Shown: positions 26,225 to 34,592 of the stretch, piece after piece | Layout: each line of letters starts with the position of its first letter | How positions within the stretch are numbered: the first letter of the stretch is position 1 | Assembly (NCBI RefSeq): GCF_039540405.1 | Contig: NZ_BAABEY010000016.1 | Location: 1-64,000, forward strand | Source: Ravibacter arvi | GTDB taxonomy: Bacteria; Bacteroidota; Bacteroidia; Cytophagales; Spirosomataceae | Direction of reading: 5' to 3' | DNA length: 64,000 nt | Notes under the pieces: model-generated | The model's database searches: none | Seen by the model: only the letters and a program-made list of their open reading frames with translations | What the model was told of the DNA's origin: nothing | Program-made: the position numbers and the translations under genes

Positions 26225-27367
26225 CTAGTAGGACACGGCCTGTCCGTCTACGACTTCCTGGTAACCTTGTGTAATCACCAGATCGCCGGCGGCCAGCCCG
26301 CTCAGGATTTCTATCTTCCCGTCGTAGTTCAGGCCTGTTTCTACAATTCGCGCAGAAGCTGTCCTGGTATTTCCCTGCTGGTTTACCACGAAAACCACCT
26401 TTCCTTTTTCTGTGCTTTGTACGAAGTTCTGATCAACGACCAGTGCGTCTTTCCTGGTTACGTCATTGACCTGTACCTGTGCCATCATATTAGGCTTGAG
26501 GTCTTTGCTGTTCGGGAGGTCGGCTTCTATGGTGAATGTACGGGTAAGCGGGTCAACAGTAGTGCTCACAAAAGTGACTTTGGCAGTGTACTCGCGCTGC
26601 AGGTCAGGGAACTTCACAATCACTTCGTTTCCTCTCTTTACGCTGGCGACAAACGTATCGGCTATTTTGGCGGATACCTTCAGATTTCCCAGGTTCACTA
26701 CCCGTACAACCCCTACACCCGGCTGGGCCATTTCGCCTACCCGGATATTGACCTGATCAATTGTACCGCTGATTGGCGAGACAATAGTAGACTGCGAGAG
26801 TTGAGTGTTGAGTGTAGCCAGCTTTTTTTCCAGGGCTTCTTTGTTGTTTTTTGCCTGGAGGTACTGGATCTCCGTCCCGATTTTCTGGTCCCAAAGTGAC
26901 TTTTGCTTTTCGTACAAGGTGTTCACCAGTGTGAGCTGGGTTTTCAGCTCTTCCAGGCTTTCTTTTAGAATGCTGTCGTCTACCCGGGCAATTACACTCC
27001 CGACACGCACGGCGTCACCTTCTTTTACCAGTACAGCCGTAACCGCGCCGGGGGTTTTAGGGGTTACCAGTACGCTGTTCTTGGCGTCAATACTTCCCTG
27101 TACATCGATGTAGTGCTTGAACTGCTGTGCGGAAAGCGGCGAAACCGTAACGAGCTTCACCTTGTTTTCCGACCGCTTGGTGGTGTCGAGCTTCGCAATC
27201 TCGGCTTCGAGCGTTTTGATCTGCTGTTCAAGCTCGCCACGCTTCGTTTTCAGGTCGGTCAATTCTTCTTTTTTACCTTCAAGTCCTTCTTTTTTTGGTG
27301 AGCCGCAGCTTGCCATCAAAGCGACAACCGGTATCATGAATATAGCTGAACGTGACATAAGTCTCAT
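26225..27367 (-). CDS. RND efflux periplasmic adaptor (membrane fusion protein), lipoprotein
   Basis: Bridges the inner-membrane pump and the outer-membrane channel. The protein begins MRLMSRSAIFMIPVVALMASCG, a lipoprotein signal with lipobox Cys at residue 21, then a charged coiled-coil (about 25-70), a lipoyl/barrel-sandwich half (VLVTPKTPGAVTAVLVKEGDAVRVGSVI), an alpha-hairpin and the second lipoyl half (TIVSPISGTIDQVNIRVGEM), with beta-barrel domains after. I chose the ATG at 27367 (380 residues) for the clean signal sequence; 22 upstream in-frame codons look non-coding. It is second in the operon, 37 bp after the TolC gene. Confidence 0.94.
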   Translation of the reverse strand: MRLMSRSAIFMIPVVALMASCGSPKKEGLEGKKEELTDLKTKRGELEQQIKTLEAEIAKLDTTKRSENKVKLVTVSPLSAQQFKHYIDVQGSIDAKNSVLVTPKTPGAVTAVLVKEGDAVRVGSVIARVDDSILKESLEELKTQLTLVNTLYEKQKSLWDQKIGTEIQYLQAKNNKEALEKKLATLNTQLSQSTIVSPISGTIDQVNIRVGEMAQPGVGVVRVVNLGNLKVSAKIADTFVASVKRGNEVIVKFPDLQREYTAKVTFVSTTVDPLTRTFTIEADLPNSKDLKPNMMAQVQVNDVTRKDALVVDQNFVQSTEKGKVVFVVNQQGNTRTASARIVETGLNYDGKIEILSGLAAGDLVITQGYQEVVDGQAVSY

Positions 27368-27404
27368 GGAGTTAGAGTGTTTCAGTTCTTTGCAGAACCG
27401 GTTA

Positions 27405-28772
27405 TTATTTGGTTTCGTGATAGAGTTCGCCAAGCGCTTTTTGCAGATCGACTTTGGAAATCAGCAAATCGTAGAGAGCAGCGAAGAAATTGGTTTGGGC
27501 TTCTTTCAGCGACGATTCGGCATTGATTACCTCGATGTTCGAACCTACGCCTTCCTGGTATTTGATTTTGGATACCCGTACCACCTCTTTGGCGAGGTCG
27601 ATATTGCGCTGGTGCGTACCGAGCGTTTCCAATGCGTTCGATATGTTGACGCTTGCCTGCTTTGCTTCCAGGTCAATCGACTGCTCCAGCAGGCGGGAGT
27701 TGTTCTGGATTTGCTCGAGCGCTACCTTTTTCTGCTGCAACTGGAAATGCTTGGACCGGCCGTCGAAAATCGGAATTTGCAGGTTGAAATTGAATGCAGC
27801 GTTGTTAAACCATTTTTTGGTTATCAGGCTGCCAAACGTATTTTGCCCCGCGTTATACCCGTATCCGAGCGAGGCGGTTGCCACCGGCAGATAGCCGCTC
27901 CTGACGTTTTTTATATCCAGCTCGGCCAGCTTTCCCTGCGTTGCCAGCAGAGAATGCTCGATTCGTTTCGAGTAAACCGGCTGTTCCCCGTCTTTGACAA
28001 GCGCCCTGAATTCTTCCAGGTTGAGGGCGGGGTCCAGGCTGTCTGTCAGCATAATCTGCGATTCCTGGGGCATCCCCATCTGGAATTTCAGCAGGGCCTT
28101 GCTCAGGTCGATCAGGTTGGTGACTTTCTGTTTCTCGGCAAGCAGGTTGTTACGCTGCACTTCAATACGGTCTACGTCAATTCTTTCCACGAAGCCGCTC
28201 TGGTTCAAAGCCTTTGTTTCATGGAGCATTGTGTCGAGCCGGCTGATGTTAAGGTCCAGGATCTGGGCCTGCTGTTGGGCGACCTGTACGGAATAATAGG
28301 CTTTGTGAACTGCTTCGGATACTTTGACCGCTGATTGGACCGCATTCTTTTGCGCGAGTTCGCGATAGGTGGCGGCCGCTTTCAGTCCGACGAAGTAAGA
28401 TCCGTTGAAAAGCAGCTGGTTGAGCGTGGCGCTGGCCATACCTGTATTCCGGATCCCGAATTCCATCGCAACGGGAGGAGAACCTTCGGGAGCAGATGGG
28501 TTAAAGGTGCTGGCCGGCACAAAGAAACGCTGGATAATCAGGTTGTTGGTATACCCGAAGTTGGCAGACAACTGGGGCAGGCCAATTGCCTTGGTTTCCC
28601 CGATCCTGGCCTCGGCCGAGATGGCGTCCAATTGCGAGTTTTTGACGTTCAGGTTTTTCTGAACCGCATATTGAACCGCTTCTTCCAGCGAAAAGGCGTC
28701 CTGGGCCTCGGCCTTCCCGACCCATACGAGTAATATCGCTAAGGGAAAAAGGCGGTAAAGAAGGTGTTTCAT
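27405..28772 (-). CDS. TolC-family outer membrane efflux protein
   Basis: Outer-membrane channel of the tripartite pump. The 455-residue protein has a cleavable signal (MKHLLYRLFPLAILLVWVGKAEA, cut before QDAF) and two OEP repeats (about 25-230 and 240-455). These contain the heptad-rich helices expected of the TolC tunnel, such as ALEQIQNNSRLLEQSIDLE, and the closing motif VINAESSLKEAQTNFF. It starts at ATG 28772 and is the first gene of the efflux operon, so the control region should lie in the long spacer to its right, where I see no conserved promoter box. Confidence 0.95.
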   Translation of the reverse strand: MKHLLYRLFPLAILLVWVGKAEAQDAFSLEEAVQYAVQKNLNVKNSQLDAISAEARIGETKAIGLPQLSANFGYTNNLIIQRFFVPASTFNPSAPEGSPPVAMEFGIRNTGMASATLNQLLFNGSYFVGLKAAATYRELAQKNAVQSAVKVSEAVHKAYYSVQVAQQQAQILDLNISRLDTMLHETKALNQSGFVERIDVDRIEVQRNNLLAEKQKVTNLIDLSKALLKFQMGMPQESQIMLTDSLDPALNLEEFRALVKDGEQPVYSKRIEHSLLATQGKLAELDIKNVRSGYLPVATASLGYGYNAGQNTFGSLITKKWFNNAAFNFNLQIPIFDGRSKHFQLQQKKVALEQIQNNSRLLEQSIDLEAKQASVNISNALETLGTHQRNIDLAKEVVRVSKIKYQEGVGSNIEVINAESSLKEAQTNFFAALYDLLISKVDLQKALGELYHETK

Positions 28773-28790
28773 GTGTATAAAGAGGTTTGA

Positions 28791-28902
28791 GCCATGAGAC
28801 GTGAGCCGGGAGCGGGGTTGATATTGGGTATGACCGGTTTTTATTACCGGCCGGGGTGCTATCGTTAACCCGACACCTCACACCTCCTCCCTCACACCTT
28901 AC
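28791..28902. repeat. GAGGTTTGAG-type inverted repeat, copy 1
   Basis: Degenerate units beginning GAGGTTTGAGCC (left) face CACCTCACACC and CTCACACC units (right) about 60-70 bp apart. The same units, better conserved, lie at 42341-42480, also directly upstream of a minus-strand gene. Confidence 0.4.
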
Positions 28903-29325
28903 GGCTATTTCATAATAATTTAATTTACCTGAAGCAGTGTTTTGAACAGGCAGGAAATCTGTATGCACAACGTACTCGCCTCGGTTGCCACTTAACCAGG
29001 GTTTTGGAAATGCAAAAGAAAACAATGATGCCGGGCGGCGCTTACCGGGTTCTGAAACCTCGGTAAAGGAAGTTCGTTAGTGACATGGTAAGTTAATTTG
29101 TTGTATTTTTTGTGGTTCGGTAAGAAGTCCTTTCGGTTTTTCAGCCTACAAAGTTTTCATATTATTTTGTTCTTTACAAGGTTTATGCGTGATTTCTTGT
29201 CCTATGACAAGCCCTTTTTTGATTGAGCTGACGGTACTTCCTTTTGTAGCCGGCTTGCGAACGCTCGTAGTTGGTTTGGTTCATTAATTGTACTTTATGA
29301 TGGTTTTTATGTGATTACGGAGTGA

Positions 29326-29395
29326 CCCGAAATCGGAAGCGGAAAATCAGCCTCCCCGGGAAATTGGTTAAACCGCTTCCCGGTTTCAGATTTTT
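29326..29395. repeat. ATCGGAA-type inverted repeat, small copy
   Basis: CCGAAATCGGAAGCGG on the left is nearly mirrored by CCGCTTCCCGGTTTCAGA on the right, giving an imperfect hairpin. The unit matches the larger arrays at 34473, 49698 and 62879. Confidence 0.45.
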
Positions 29396-29609
29396 GACTC
29401 TTGATTTCAGCCCTCCGGTCGCCCCCGTCCCATTGCCCTGAAAATTGACGAAAAGTAAGGGAACTGTTGTTTGTAAAATTTGGTATTTATCTTGAATTTC
29501 GTGCTCTTTTTTAGACAGGTGGCGCATGAGGTTTACCGGGTGTATGAGAGAGGTATCAGCGGTGAGGTAGCCGGCTGAAGGGTATTGTTAAATAGTTGTT
29601 AAGCAAGCG

Positions 29610-31130
29610 ATGAAAAGTTACATTGATCTGATCCAGCAGTCATTTGAGTTTCCCACTATGGAGTTCAATGTGGAGGACAATCAGCTTTTGTTCAATAATG
29701 TACCGTTGATGGATATTATCAACGAGCATGGCACACCTTTGAAACTGACTTACCTGCCAAAAATAGGGGAGCACATAGAAAATGCCCGGATGTTTTTTCG
29801 GAATGCCTTCAAGCGGCATAACTACAAGGGTACCTATACGTATTGTTATTGTACAAAATCGTCTCACTTCAGCTTCGTACTGGAGGAAGCGCTGAAACAT
29901 AACATCCATATTGAAACGTCTTCGTCCTATGATATACCCATTATCAGGGAGCTGTACCGGACGGGGCACATCACCAAGTCGACTTATATCCTGGCGAACG
30001 GTTTCAAACGCCCGCTTTATACCCAATACCTGAGCGAGCTGATTAACGAGGGCTTCAATGCCATACCGATTCTCGACAACCTTAAGGAAATTGAGTCCTA
30101 CGAGCAGTTGACGAATGCCGAAACGGTTAATTTCGGGATCAGGATCGCTACGGACGAGGAGCCGAATTTTGCTTTCTATACTTCGAGGCTGGGCATTCGC
30201 TATAACGATGTGCTGGATCTGTATAAGGAAAAAATCAAGCCTAACCCGAGGTTTAACCTCAAAATGCTTCATTTCTTTATCAATACAGGCATTAAAGACA
30301 GCGCCTACTACTGGAGCGAGCTTACCCGTTTCATGTTCAAGTATTGCGAAATGCAAAAGATTTGCCCCGAACTCGATTCTATCGATATCGGTGGTGGTCT
30401 GCCCATTCAGACATCGCTGACTTCCAACTATGACTACCAGCAGATGGTGGACGAAATTGTGGAGAATATCCAGTGGATCTGCAACAAGAACAATGTACCG
30501 GTGCCACACATATTCACCGAGTTCGGGAGTTACACGGTCGGGGAGAGCGGCGCCGTAATGTACAAGGTGATTGATAAGAAACTTCAGAACGATAAGGAGC
30601 TGTGGTACATGATTGACGGCTCTTTTATTACGCATCTGCCGGATTCGTGGGGAATGAACCAGAAGTATATCATGATGCCGATCAACAACTGGGACAACCC
30701 TTATCAAAAGGTTAATCTTGGCGGACTCACCTGCGATTCTCAGGATTTTTACAACACGGAAATGCACAGTTCCGATCTGTACCTGCCCATTTTCACGGAA
30801 GATGAGACCCAATATATCGGATTCTTTCACACAGGTGCCTACCAGGAATCGTTGGGCGGCTACGGGGGCATTCAGCATTGCCTGATACCCGCTCCCAAGC
30901 ATGTGCTGATCGACCGGGACGAGGAGGGAGCAATTGTAACGCGCGTTTTTGCCGATGCCCAGGACAGTGAATCGATGCTGAAGATTTTAGGCTATGGCCG
31001 GGACCGGGCCTTTGTGGAAAAGAAGATGGAAAAGCTGCAGGAAGAGCCGCGCCCGGAGGAAGTCGCGGAGGTTGAGGAGAAAGGGGCTGTGGCAAAAAAA
31101 GCCGAAAAAAGGCAACTAATTCAAAAATAA
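29610..31130 (+). CDS. Arginine decarboxylase (fold type III, ODC-like)
   Basis: PLP enzyme predicted to decarboxylate arginine to agmatine for polyamine synthesis. The 506-residue protein has the PLP lysine Lys83 in YTYCYCTKSSHF, the alanine-racemase-type barrel with DIGGGLP (phosphate-binding glycines, about 261-267) and a C-terminal beta domain with CDSQDFY and HTGAYQESLGGYGG, the PLP/substrate region. It resembles the compact Bacteroidota enzyme, not the long E. coli SpeA. The last 35 or so residues are low-complexity Glu/Lys/Ala (EEVAEVEEKGAVAKKAEK) and may be a disordered tail. Ornithine or another amino acid cannot be ruled out as substrate. It starts at ATG 29610; a small lipoprotein gene follows 45 bp later. 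Confidence 0.88.
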   Translation: MKSYIDLIQQSFEFPTMEFNVEDNQLLFNNVPLMDIINEHGTPLKLTYLPKIGEHIENARMFFRNAFKRHNYKGTYTYCYCTKSSHFSFVLEEALKHNIHIETSSSYDIPIIRELYRTGHITKSTYILANGFKRPLYTQYLSELINEGFNAIPILDNLKEIESYEQLTNAETVNFGIRIATDEEPNFAFYTSRLGIRYNDVLDLYKEKIKPNPRFNLKMLHFFINTGIKDSAYYWSELTRFMFKYCEMQKICPELDSIDIGGGLPIQTSLTSNYDYQQMVDEIVENIQWICNKNNVPVPHIFTEFGSYTVGESGAVMYKVIDKKLQNDKELWYMIDGSFITHLPDSWGMNQKYIMMPINNWDNPYQKVNLGGLTCDSQDFYNTEMHSSDLYLPIFTEDETQYIGFFHTGAYQESLGGYGGIQHCLIPAPKHVLIDRDEEGAIVTRVFADAQDSESMLKILGYGRDRAFVEKKMEKLQEEPRPEEVAEVEEKGAVAKKAEKRQLIQK

Positions 31131-31175
31131 AACGTTAGTATTGGAATATTGTTCTCATCAGACAGAACCCAGACG

Positions 31176-31304
31176 ATGAAAAAGGCTTTTTTGCTACTTA
31201 CTTTGGGCGGTTTGCTTGCGCTTGGCGCTTGTTCAAGGAAGACTTGCCCGGCCTATAGCAGCGCGCCCAAGGCTCCTGCTGAAGGAGTGGCACAGCGGGT
31301 TTAA
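31176..31304 (+). CDS. Small lipoprotein of 42 residues
   Basis: An ATG at 31176 opens a 42-codon frame whose product begins MKKAFLLLTLGGLLALGAC, a textbook lipoprotein signal with lipobox Cys19, followed by SRKTCPAYSSAPK and a short Pro/Ala tail. I recall small Bacteroidota lipoproteins with a similar Cys-Pro-Ala-Tyr segment after the lipid anchor, of unknown role. It follows arginine decarboxylase by 45 bp in the same direction and may share its transcript. Its TAA lies in a TTAA that also supplies the stop of the convergent HAD gene. Confidence 0.75.
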   Translation: MKKAFLLLTLGGLLALGACSRKTCPAYSSAPKAPAEGVAQRV

Positions 31305-31819
31305 TACCCACCCTCCAGGATCGCTTTTACTGCTGAGCTGAAGTCCGCTACGCGTAGGTCCGCCTCGGTGGCTACGGCAGTATTTTTAATTAATATTGTT
31401 TTTACCCCAGCCTTATTTCCTGCAGTAACATCGCGTTCCTGATCGCCGATCATCCATGACAGGCGCGGGTCAATACGATACCGGGCCATAGCGCGTTCAA
31501 TGAGTAACGAACCGGGTTTACGGCTCAGTGAGCGGGTTGTGAAAGCCTCGTGCTCGGGAGCAAAGTAAAGATCATCCAGGACATTTCCGTAAGCGGTATT
31601 CAGAAAGTCGTGTACCTGCCTGACTTCTTCCGGACCGTAAAGCCCTTTTGAAATTCCGGCCTGGTTGGTGATCACAATGAGCAGGAAGCCGGCCTGCTTC
31701 AGTTGAGAAAGACCTTCCCTGACGCCTTCGGGGAAGCGGACCAGGTGAGTTTGGTACAAATACCCATCCAGGTCCTGGTTAAGGACGCCATCGCGGTCGA
31801 GGAATACACATTTGTTCAT
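31301..31819 (-). CDS. HAD-IIIA phosphatase, GmhB-like
   Basis: A HAD-superfamily phosphatase related to D-glycero-D-manno-heptose-1,7-bisphosphate 7-phosphatase. In 172 residues it has motif I FLDRDGVLN (nucleophile Asp8, acid Asp10), motif II ITNQAGI, the motif III region RKPGS and motif IV IGDQERDV. The loop that holds the zinc-binding Cys/His set in E. coli GmhB (between motif II and RKP) is YFAPEHEAFTTRSLS, with no cysteine, so it is a zinc-less member. Heptose, histidinol phosphate or another sugar phosphate could be the substrate; the neighbours do not help. It starts at ATG 31819 and is convergent with the small lipoprotein gene. Confidence 0.87.
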   Translation of the reverse strand: MNKCVFLDRDGVLNQDLDGYLYQTHLVRFPEGVREGLSQLKQAGFLLIVITNQAGISKGLYGPEEVRQVHDFLNTAYGNVLDDLYFAPEHEAFTTRSLSRKPGSLLIERAMARYRIDPRLSWMIGDQERDVTAGNKAGVKTILIKNTAVATEADLRVADFSSAVKAILEGGY

Positions 31820-31880
31820 GGGAAATACTAAAACGAAATGCAGGTAAGCCGGTATAACCGGGGCGTTTCGTGATGAAACA

Positions 31881-31915
31881 AATTCTGAAGCCGCCTGACC
31901 GGCGGCTTCAGAATT
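31881..31915 (-). terminator. Stem-loop terminator of the GMC oxidoreductase operon
   Basis: A perfect 15-bp inverted repeat (31881-31895 with 31901-31915, loop TGACC) with core GAAGCCGCC/GGCGGCTTC, located 6 bp past the GMC stop codon on the minus strand and followed there by a T-rich run (TTTGTTTC). Confidence 0.8.
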
Positions 31916-31921
31916 GCCGGT

Positions 31922-33634
31922 TTAAAGATTTTTGCGCTTTAATTCCTTCACAGCATGATCGGCTGCCCGGGCAGTCAGCGCCATGTAGGTAAGCGACGGG
32001 TTCACGCATGACGCCGAGGTCATCGATGCCCCGTCCGTAACGAATACGTTTTTAACGGCGTGAACCTGGTTAAATGCGTTGAGAACGGATGTTTTTGGAT
32101 CCCGGCCCATGCGCGCGGTGCCCATTTCATGAATCGCCATTCCCAGGTAAGACCCGTTGTCATAAGTACGCACATTCTTCACCCCGGACCGCTCCAGCAT
32201 TTCGGCCGCGTCGTTTTTCATATCCTGGCGCATCTTGTGCTCGTTTTCCCTCAGATCGGCGTCGAATACTACGGTCGGAATCCCGAATTTGTCTTTCTTA
32301 TCCTTGTTGAGGTACATGTGGTTTTCATGGTAGGGAAGGGTTTCGCCAAACCCGCCGAAGCCAATGGACCAGCTTCCCGGTTTGGTCAGCGCTTCTTTCA
32401 GCTCTGCGCCGAAAGCATGCTCCGCTATGTTGCGTTGCCAGCCGGAACGGCTGCCGCCTCCCTGGAAACCGAAGCCCCGCAGGTAGTCCCGCTTGTCATT
32501 TCCAAAGTTACGGTAGCGCGGAATGTAAATGCCGTTGGCGCGCCTTCCAAAATAATAGGTATCCGCTCCGCCTTCCCAGGTGCCGCTTGCGCCGGTTCTG
32601 AAATGGTGGTCCATCAGGTTGTGACCGAGTTCCCCGGAGTCGTTGCCAAGCCCGTTCGGGAAACGGCTGGAGGTAGAGTTCAGGAGCGTTACCGTAGACC
32701 CGATGGCTCCGCCGCATACGAACACGATTTTAGAAAAGAATTCGCGCTCTTCCAGGGTTTGCGTATCGACCACCTTTACGCCTTTCGCGCGTTGCGATCC
32801 GTTGTCATAAATAATGCTGCTCACCATACTGTTCGGACGCAGCGTGAGACGACCTGTTTTGACGGCCGCCGGCAGGGTACTGGATTGTGTGCTGAAATAA
32901 GCGCCGTAAGGGCAGCCCAGAGAGCACAAGTTACGATACTGGCAGGAAGCCCTTCCCTGATCCAGCTGAATTTTCGAAGCCTTTGAAAGGTTGGCCACCC
33001 TGCCGATGGTCATGGTACGGCCCGGAAATTCTTTTTCAAGCCTTTTTCTTACCTCCTTTTCGACATAGTACATGTCCATTGGCGGTAGAAATTCGCTGTC
33101 GGGAAGCTGTGGAAGGCCCAGTTTTTCTCCTGAGATGCCGACATGCTTCTCAACGTAGCTGTACCAGGGTGCAATGTCTTTGTAGCGAATGGGCCAGTCA
33201 ATGGCAATGCCGTCTTTCAGGTTCGCTTCAAAATCAAGATCGCTCCAGCGGTAGGACTGCCGGCCCCACATGATTGATTTCCCGCCTACGATGTCCGGCC
33301 GGAACCAGTCGAACCGTTTTTTTTCTTCGTAGGGGGCCTCCATGTCGTTCATCCAGTACTTTTCGGTCATCTCATTGTAGGGATAGTCCCGCGACAGGAA
33401 CGGATGCGTTTCTTTTTGCCGAATGGTAAGCCGCCCGTTGTATTTCTTTTCCCAGGGGGCTTTCAGGGCGTTTTCGTAGCCGCTCACATGCTCAAGAGGC
33501 TTGCCTCTTTCAAGCATCAGAACTTTCAAACCCTTTTCTGTGAGCTCTTTGGCGGCCCATCCGCCCGAGACTCCGGAGCCAATGACAATAGCGTCATAGG
33601 TAATGTCTTTTATTGCGTCAATATTCAGGTACAT
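31922..33634 (-). CDS. GMC-family oxidoreductase (gluconate/sorbose dehydrogenase large-subunit type)
   Basis: A FAD-dependent alcohol or sugar dehydrogenase. The 570-residue protein has the Rossmann FAD motif AIVIGSGVSGGWAAKE (15-30), the second GMC region VGGKSIMWGRQSYRW, and the C-terminal active-site parts HEMGTARMG and ASCVNPSLTYMAL (catalytic His and Asn). It also holds a CQYRNLCSLGCPYGAY segment, with three cysteines as in three-subunit sugar dehydrogenases. The start is ATG 33634 (MYLNIDAIKD); 11 upstream codons are discarded. Its partner gene, the subunit 3 homologue with a Tat-like signal, lies 57 bp upstream, so the large subunit is probably exported with it. No cytochrome c subunit gene is present here. 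Confidence 0.93.
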   Translation of the reverse strand: MYLNIDAIKDITYDAIVIGSGVSGGWAAKELTEKGLKVLMLERGKPLEHVSGYENALKAPWEKKYNGRLTIRQKETHPFLSRDYPYNEMTEKYWMNDMEAPYEEKKRFDWFRPDIVGGKSIMWGRQSYRWSDLDFEANLKDGIAIDWPIRYKDIAPWYSYVEKHVGISGEKLGLPQLPDSEFLPPMDMYYVEKEVRKRLEKEFPGRTMTIGRVANLSKASKIQLDQGRASCQYRNLCSLGCPYGAYFSTQSSTLPAAVKTGRLTLRPNSMVSSIIYDNGSQRAKGVKVVDTQTLEEREFFSKIVFVCGGAIGSTVTLLNSTSSRFPNGLGNDSGELGHNLMDHHFRTGASGTWEGGADTYYFGRRANGIYIPRYRNFGNDKRDYLRGFGFQGGGSRSGWQRNIAEHAFGAELKEALTKPGSWSIGFGGFGETLPYHENHMYLNKDKKDKFGIPTVVFDADLRENEHKMRQDMKNDAAEMLERSGVKNVRTYDNGSYLGMAIHEMGTARMGRDPKTSVLNAFNQVHAVKNVFVTDGASMTSASCVNPSLTYMALTARAADHAVKELKRKNL

Positions 33635-33691
33635 GGTTGATATTCTTGGAGTGGTAACAATGCGCACAGTTTTGAAAAAGGAAGGCCGCCT

Positions 33692-34231
33692 CTATAGCGC
33701 CCATGCCTTTTGGTCGGGCTTTAAAGGGTAAGACCCCTCAAAACGGCCTGGAACCGGCAGGTAGTCAAGGGCCTGTGTCGCGCCAACTTCCGAAGTAAAA
33801 TAACCGGTGATCGTCAGGCTTTTCAGGAGCTGGAAAAAATCTTTATCACCGGTCACCGCATCGCTCACAATTGTGTTTTTCTGATCAGCCGACAATGCCG
33901 AAAAGGCTTTTCCAAATCTGCTGACCGCGTTTTTGTCGAGCCGGTCCAGTCCTGCGAAAAATGCTTCCTGGTCTTTCGGAACGTAACAGTCGCGGATTAC
34001 CCGTAAAATGAAATTTTCAACGCCGGCGGCTTTCGCGCCGGGGGTCGAAGTAGCCGGAATGATTACATCGGCCACTTCAGCAACCAGTTTTTCCTGTAGC
34101 GGAGTAACGGGTGCGGAAGGTCCGGAGTATATCTTTTCGCCCAGAACGCCGGCTTGCAGCGGGGCGGTAAAAGCTACCCCTAATACCGCGGAAAGCCTGA
34201 TCATGACTTCCCTCCTGTTGATTTTGGTCAT
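33692..34231 (-). CDS. Gluconate 2-dehydrogenase subunit 3-family protein (Tat signal)
   Basis: Small subunit of a periplasmic sugar or alcohol dehydrogenase. The 179-residue protein begins MTKINRREVMIRLSAVLGVAF, a Tat-type signal (NRREVMIRL, Arg-Arg then hydrophobic core) ending at LQA. The mature part has VADVIIPATSTPGAKAAGVENFI, the hallmark of this family, and a GYFTSEVGATQALDYLPVPG end. Its role is inferred: Tat-dependent piggy-back export of the GMC subunit encoded next. It starts at ATG 34231 and is the first gene of the operon. Confidence 0.93.
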   Translation of the reverse strand: MTKINRREVMIRLSAVLGVAFTAPLQAGVLGEKIYSGPSAPVTPLQEKLVAEVADVIIPATSTPGAKAAGVENFILRVIRDCYVPKDQEAFFAGLDRLDKNAVSRFGKAFSALSADQKNTIVSDAVTGDKDFFQLLKSLTITGYFTSEVGATQALDYLPVPGRFEGSYPLKPDQKAWAL

Positions 34232-34428
34232 CTTTGTGATATTTGTTAAGCTTGTTTGCTAATTTTTTCCCGGCTTCATTCCTAATAGAGCCACTTACAG
34301 ATAACGGGAACGGGCTGTTTTGAAACTTCAATACTACTTAATTTGGGTAAGCTCTCAAATGGGGAAAGCTTTATTTATAAAGAATATAAAACTCGGAACG
34401 ATGCATTCATTTCAACCTGAAATGTGTC

Positions 34429-34436
34429 TATTTTTG
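34429..34436 (+). promoter_or_regulatory. Candidate -7 element TATTTTTG of the S9 peptidase gene
   Basis: Exact TAnnTTTG match 156 nt upstream of the ATG; TTTC 15 nt before it could be a weak -33 box. If real, the 5' untranslated region contains the ATCGGAA repeats. Confidence 0.35.
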
Positions 34437-34472
34437 TCCCGATTCGTGCCAAACCAAAAACAGTGGTAGTGA

Positions 34473-34511
34473 CCGGAAATCGGGAGTCGGAAATCGGAAG
34501 TCGGAAATCGG
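34473..34511. repeat. ATCGGAA-type tandem array, copy in front of the S9 peptidase gene
   Basis: About five and a half tandem heptamers of the form GGAAATC, GGGAGTC, GGAAATC, GGAAGTC, GGAAATC. Unlike the other copies, no clear inverted arm is seen. Confidence 0.6.
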
Positions 34512-34592
34512 TCCGGCGGACAGAAACCGGTTACCGGGTGTGGCCTGATCCTCCGGCTAACTGACCGCTGAATACTCACACCTTAATTATAT

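Larger units (their letters stand above)
28773..29609. other. Long intergenic region between efflux operon and arginine decarboxylase
   Basis: An 837-bp spacer without a credible gene. It holds GAGGTTTGAG/ACACCTCACACC-type inverted repeats (28791-28902), an imperfect stem-loop at 29042-29066 (TTACCGGGTT, loop CTGA, AACCTCGGTAA) and an ATCGGAA-like inverted repeat near 29326-29395. The rest is AT-rich. No riboswitch or tRNA was recognised, and no full TTTG/TAnnTTTG promoter was found. Confidence 0.55.
34232..34592. other. Divergent intergenic region with promoter and repeat
   Basis: A 361-bp spacer between the dehydrogenase operon and the S9 peptidase. It contains TATTTTTG at 34429-34436 (plus strand) and an ATCGGAA array at 34473-34511, both listed separately. 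Nothing else is supported. Confidence 0.5.

Noticed and set aside
27117..28334. 405-codon plus-strand frame over the adaptor and TolC genes
   Set aside because: Spans two real genes on the other strand and lacks any domain.
22778..28772. Heavy-metal (Cus/Czc) type of RND system
   Set aside because: No metal-binding Met/His motifs or metal regulator were recognised; the general HAE1 drug-type label is safer.
28773..29609. Possible riboswitch or small RNA in the long spacer
   Set aside because: Only one imperfect stem-loop was seen, with no recognised aptamer core or promoter-terminator pair.
29640..30902. 420-codon minus-strand frame over arginine decarboxylase
   Set aside because: Antisense shadow of a conserved enzyme gene.
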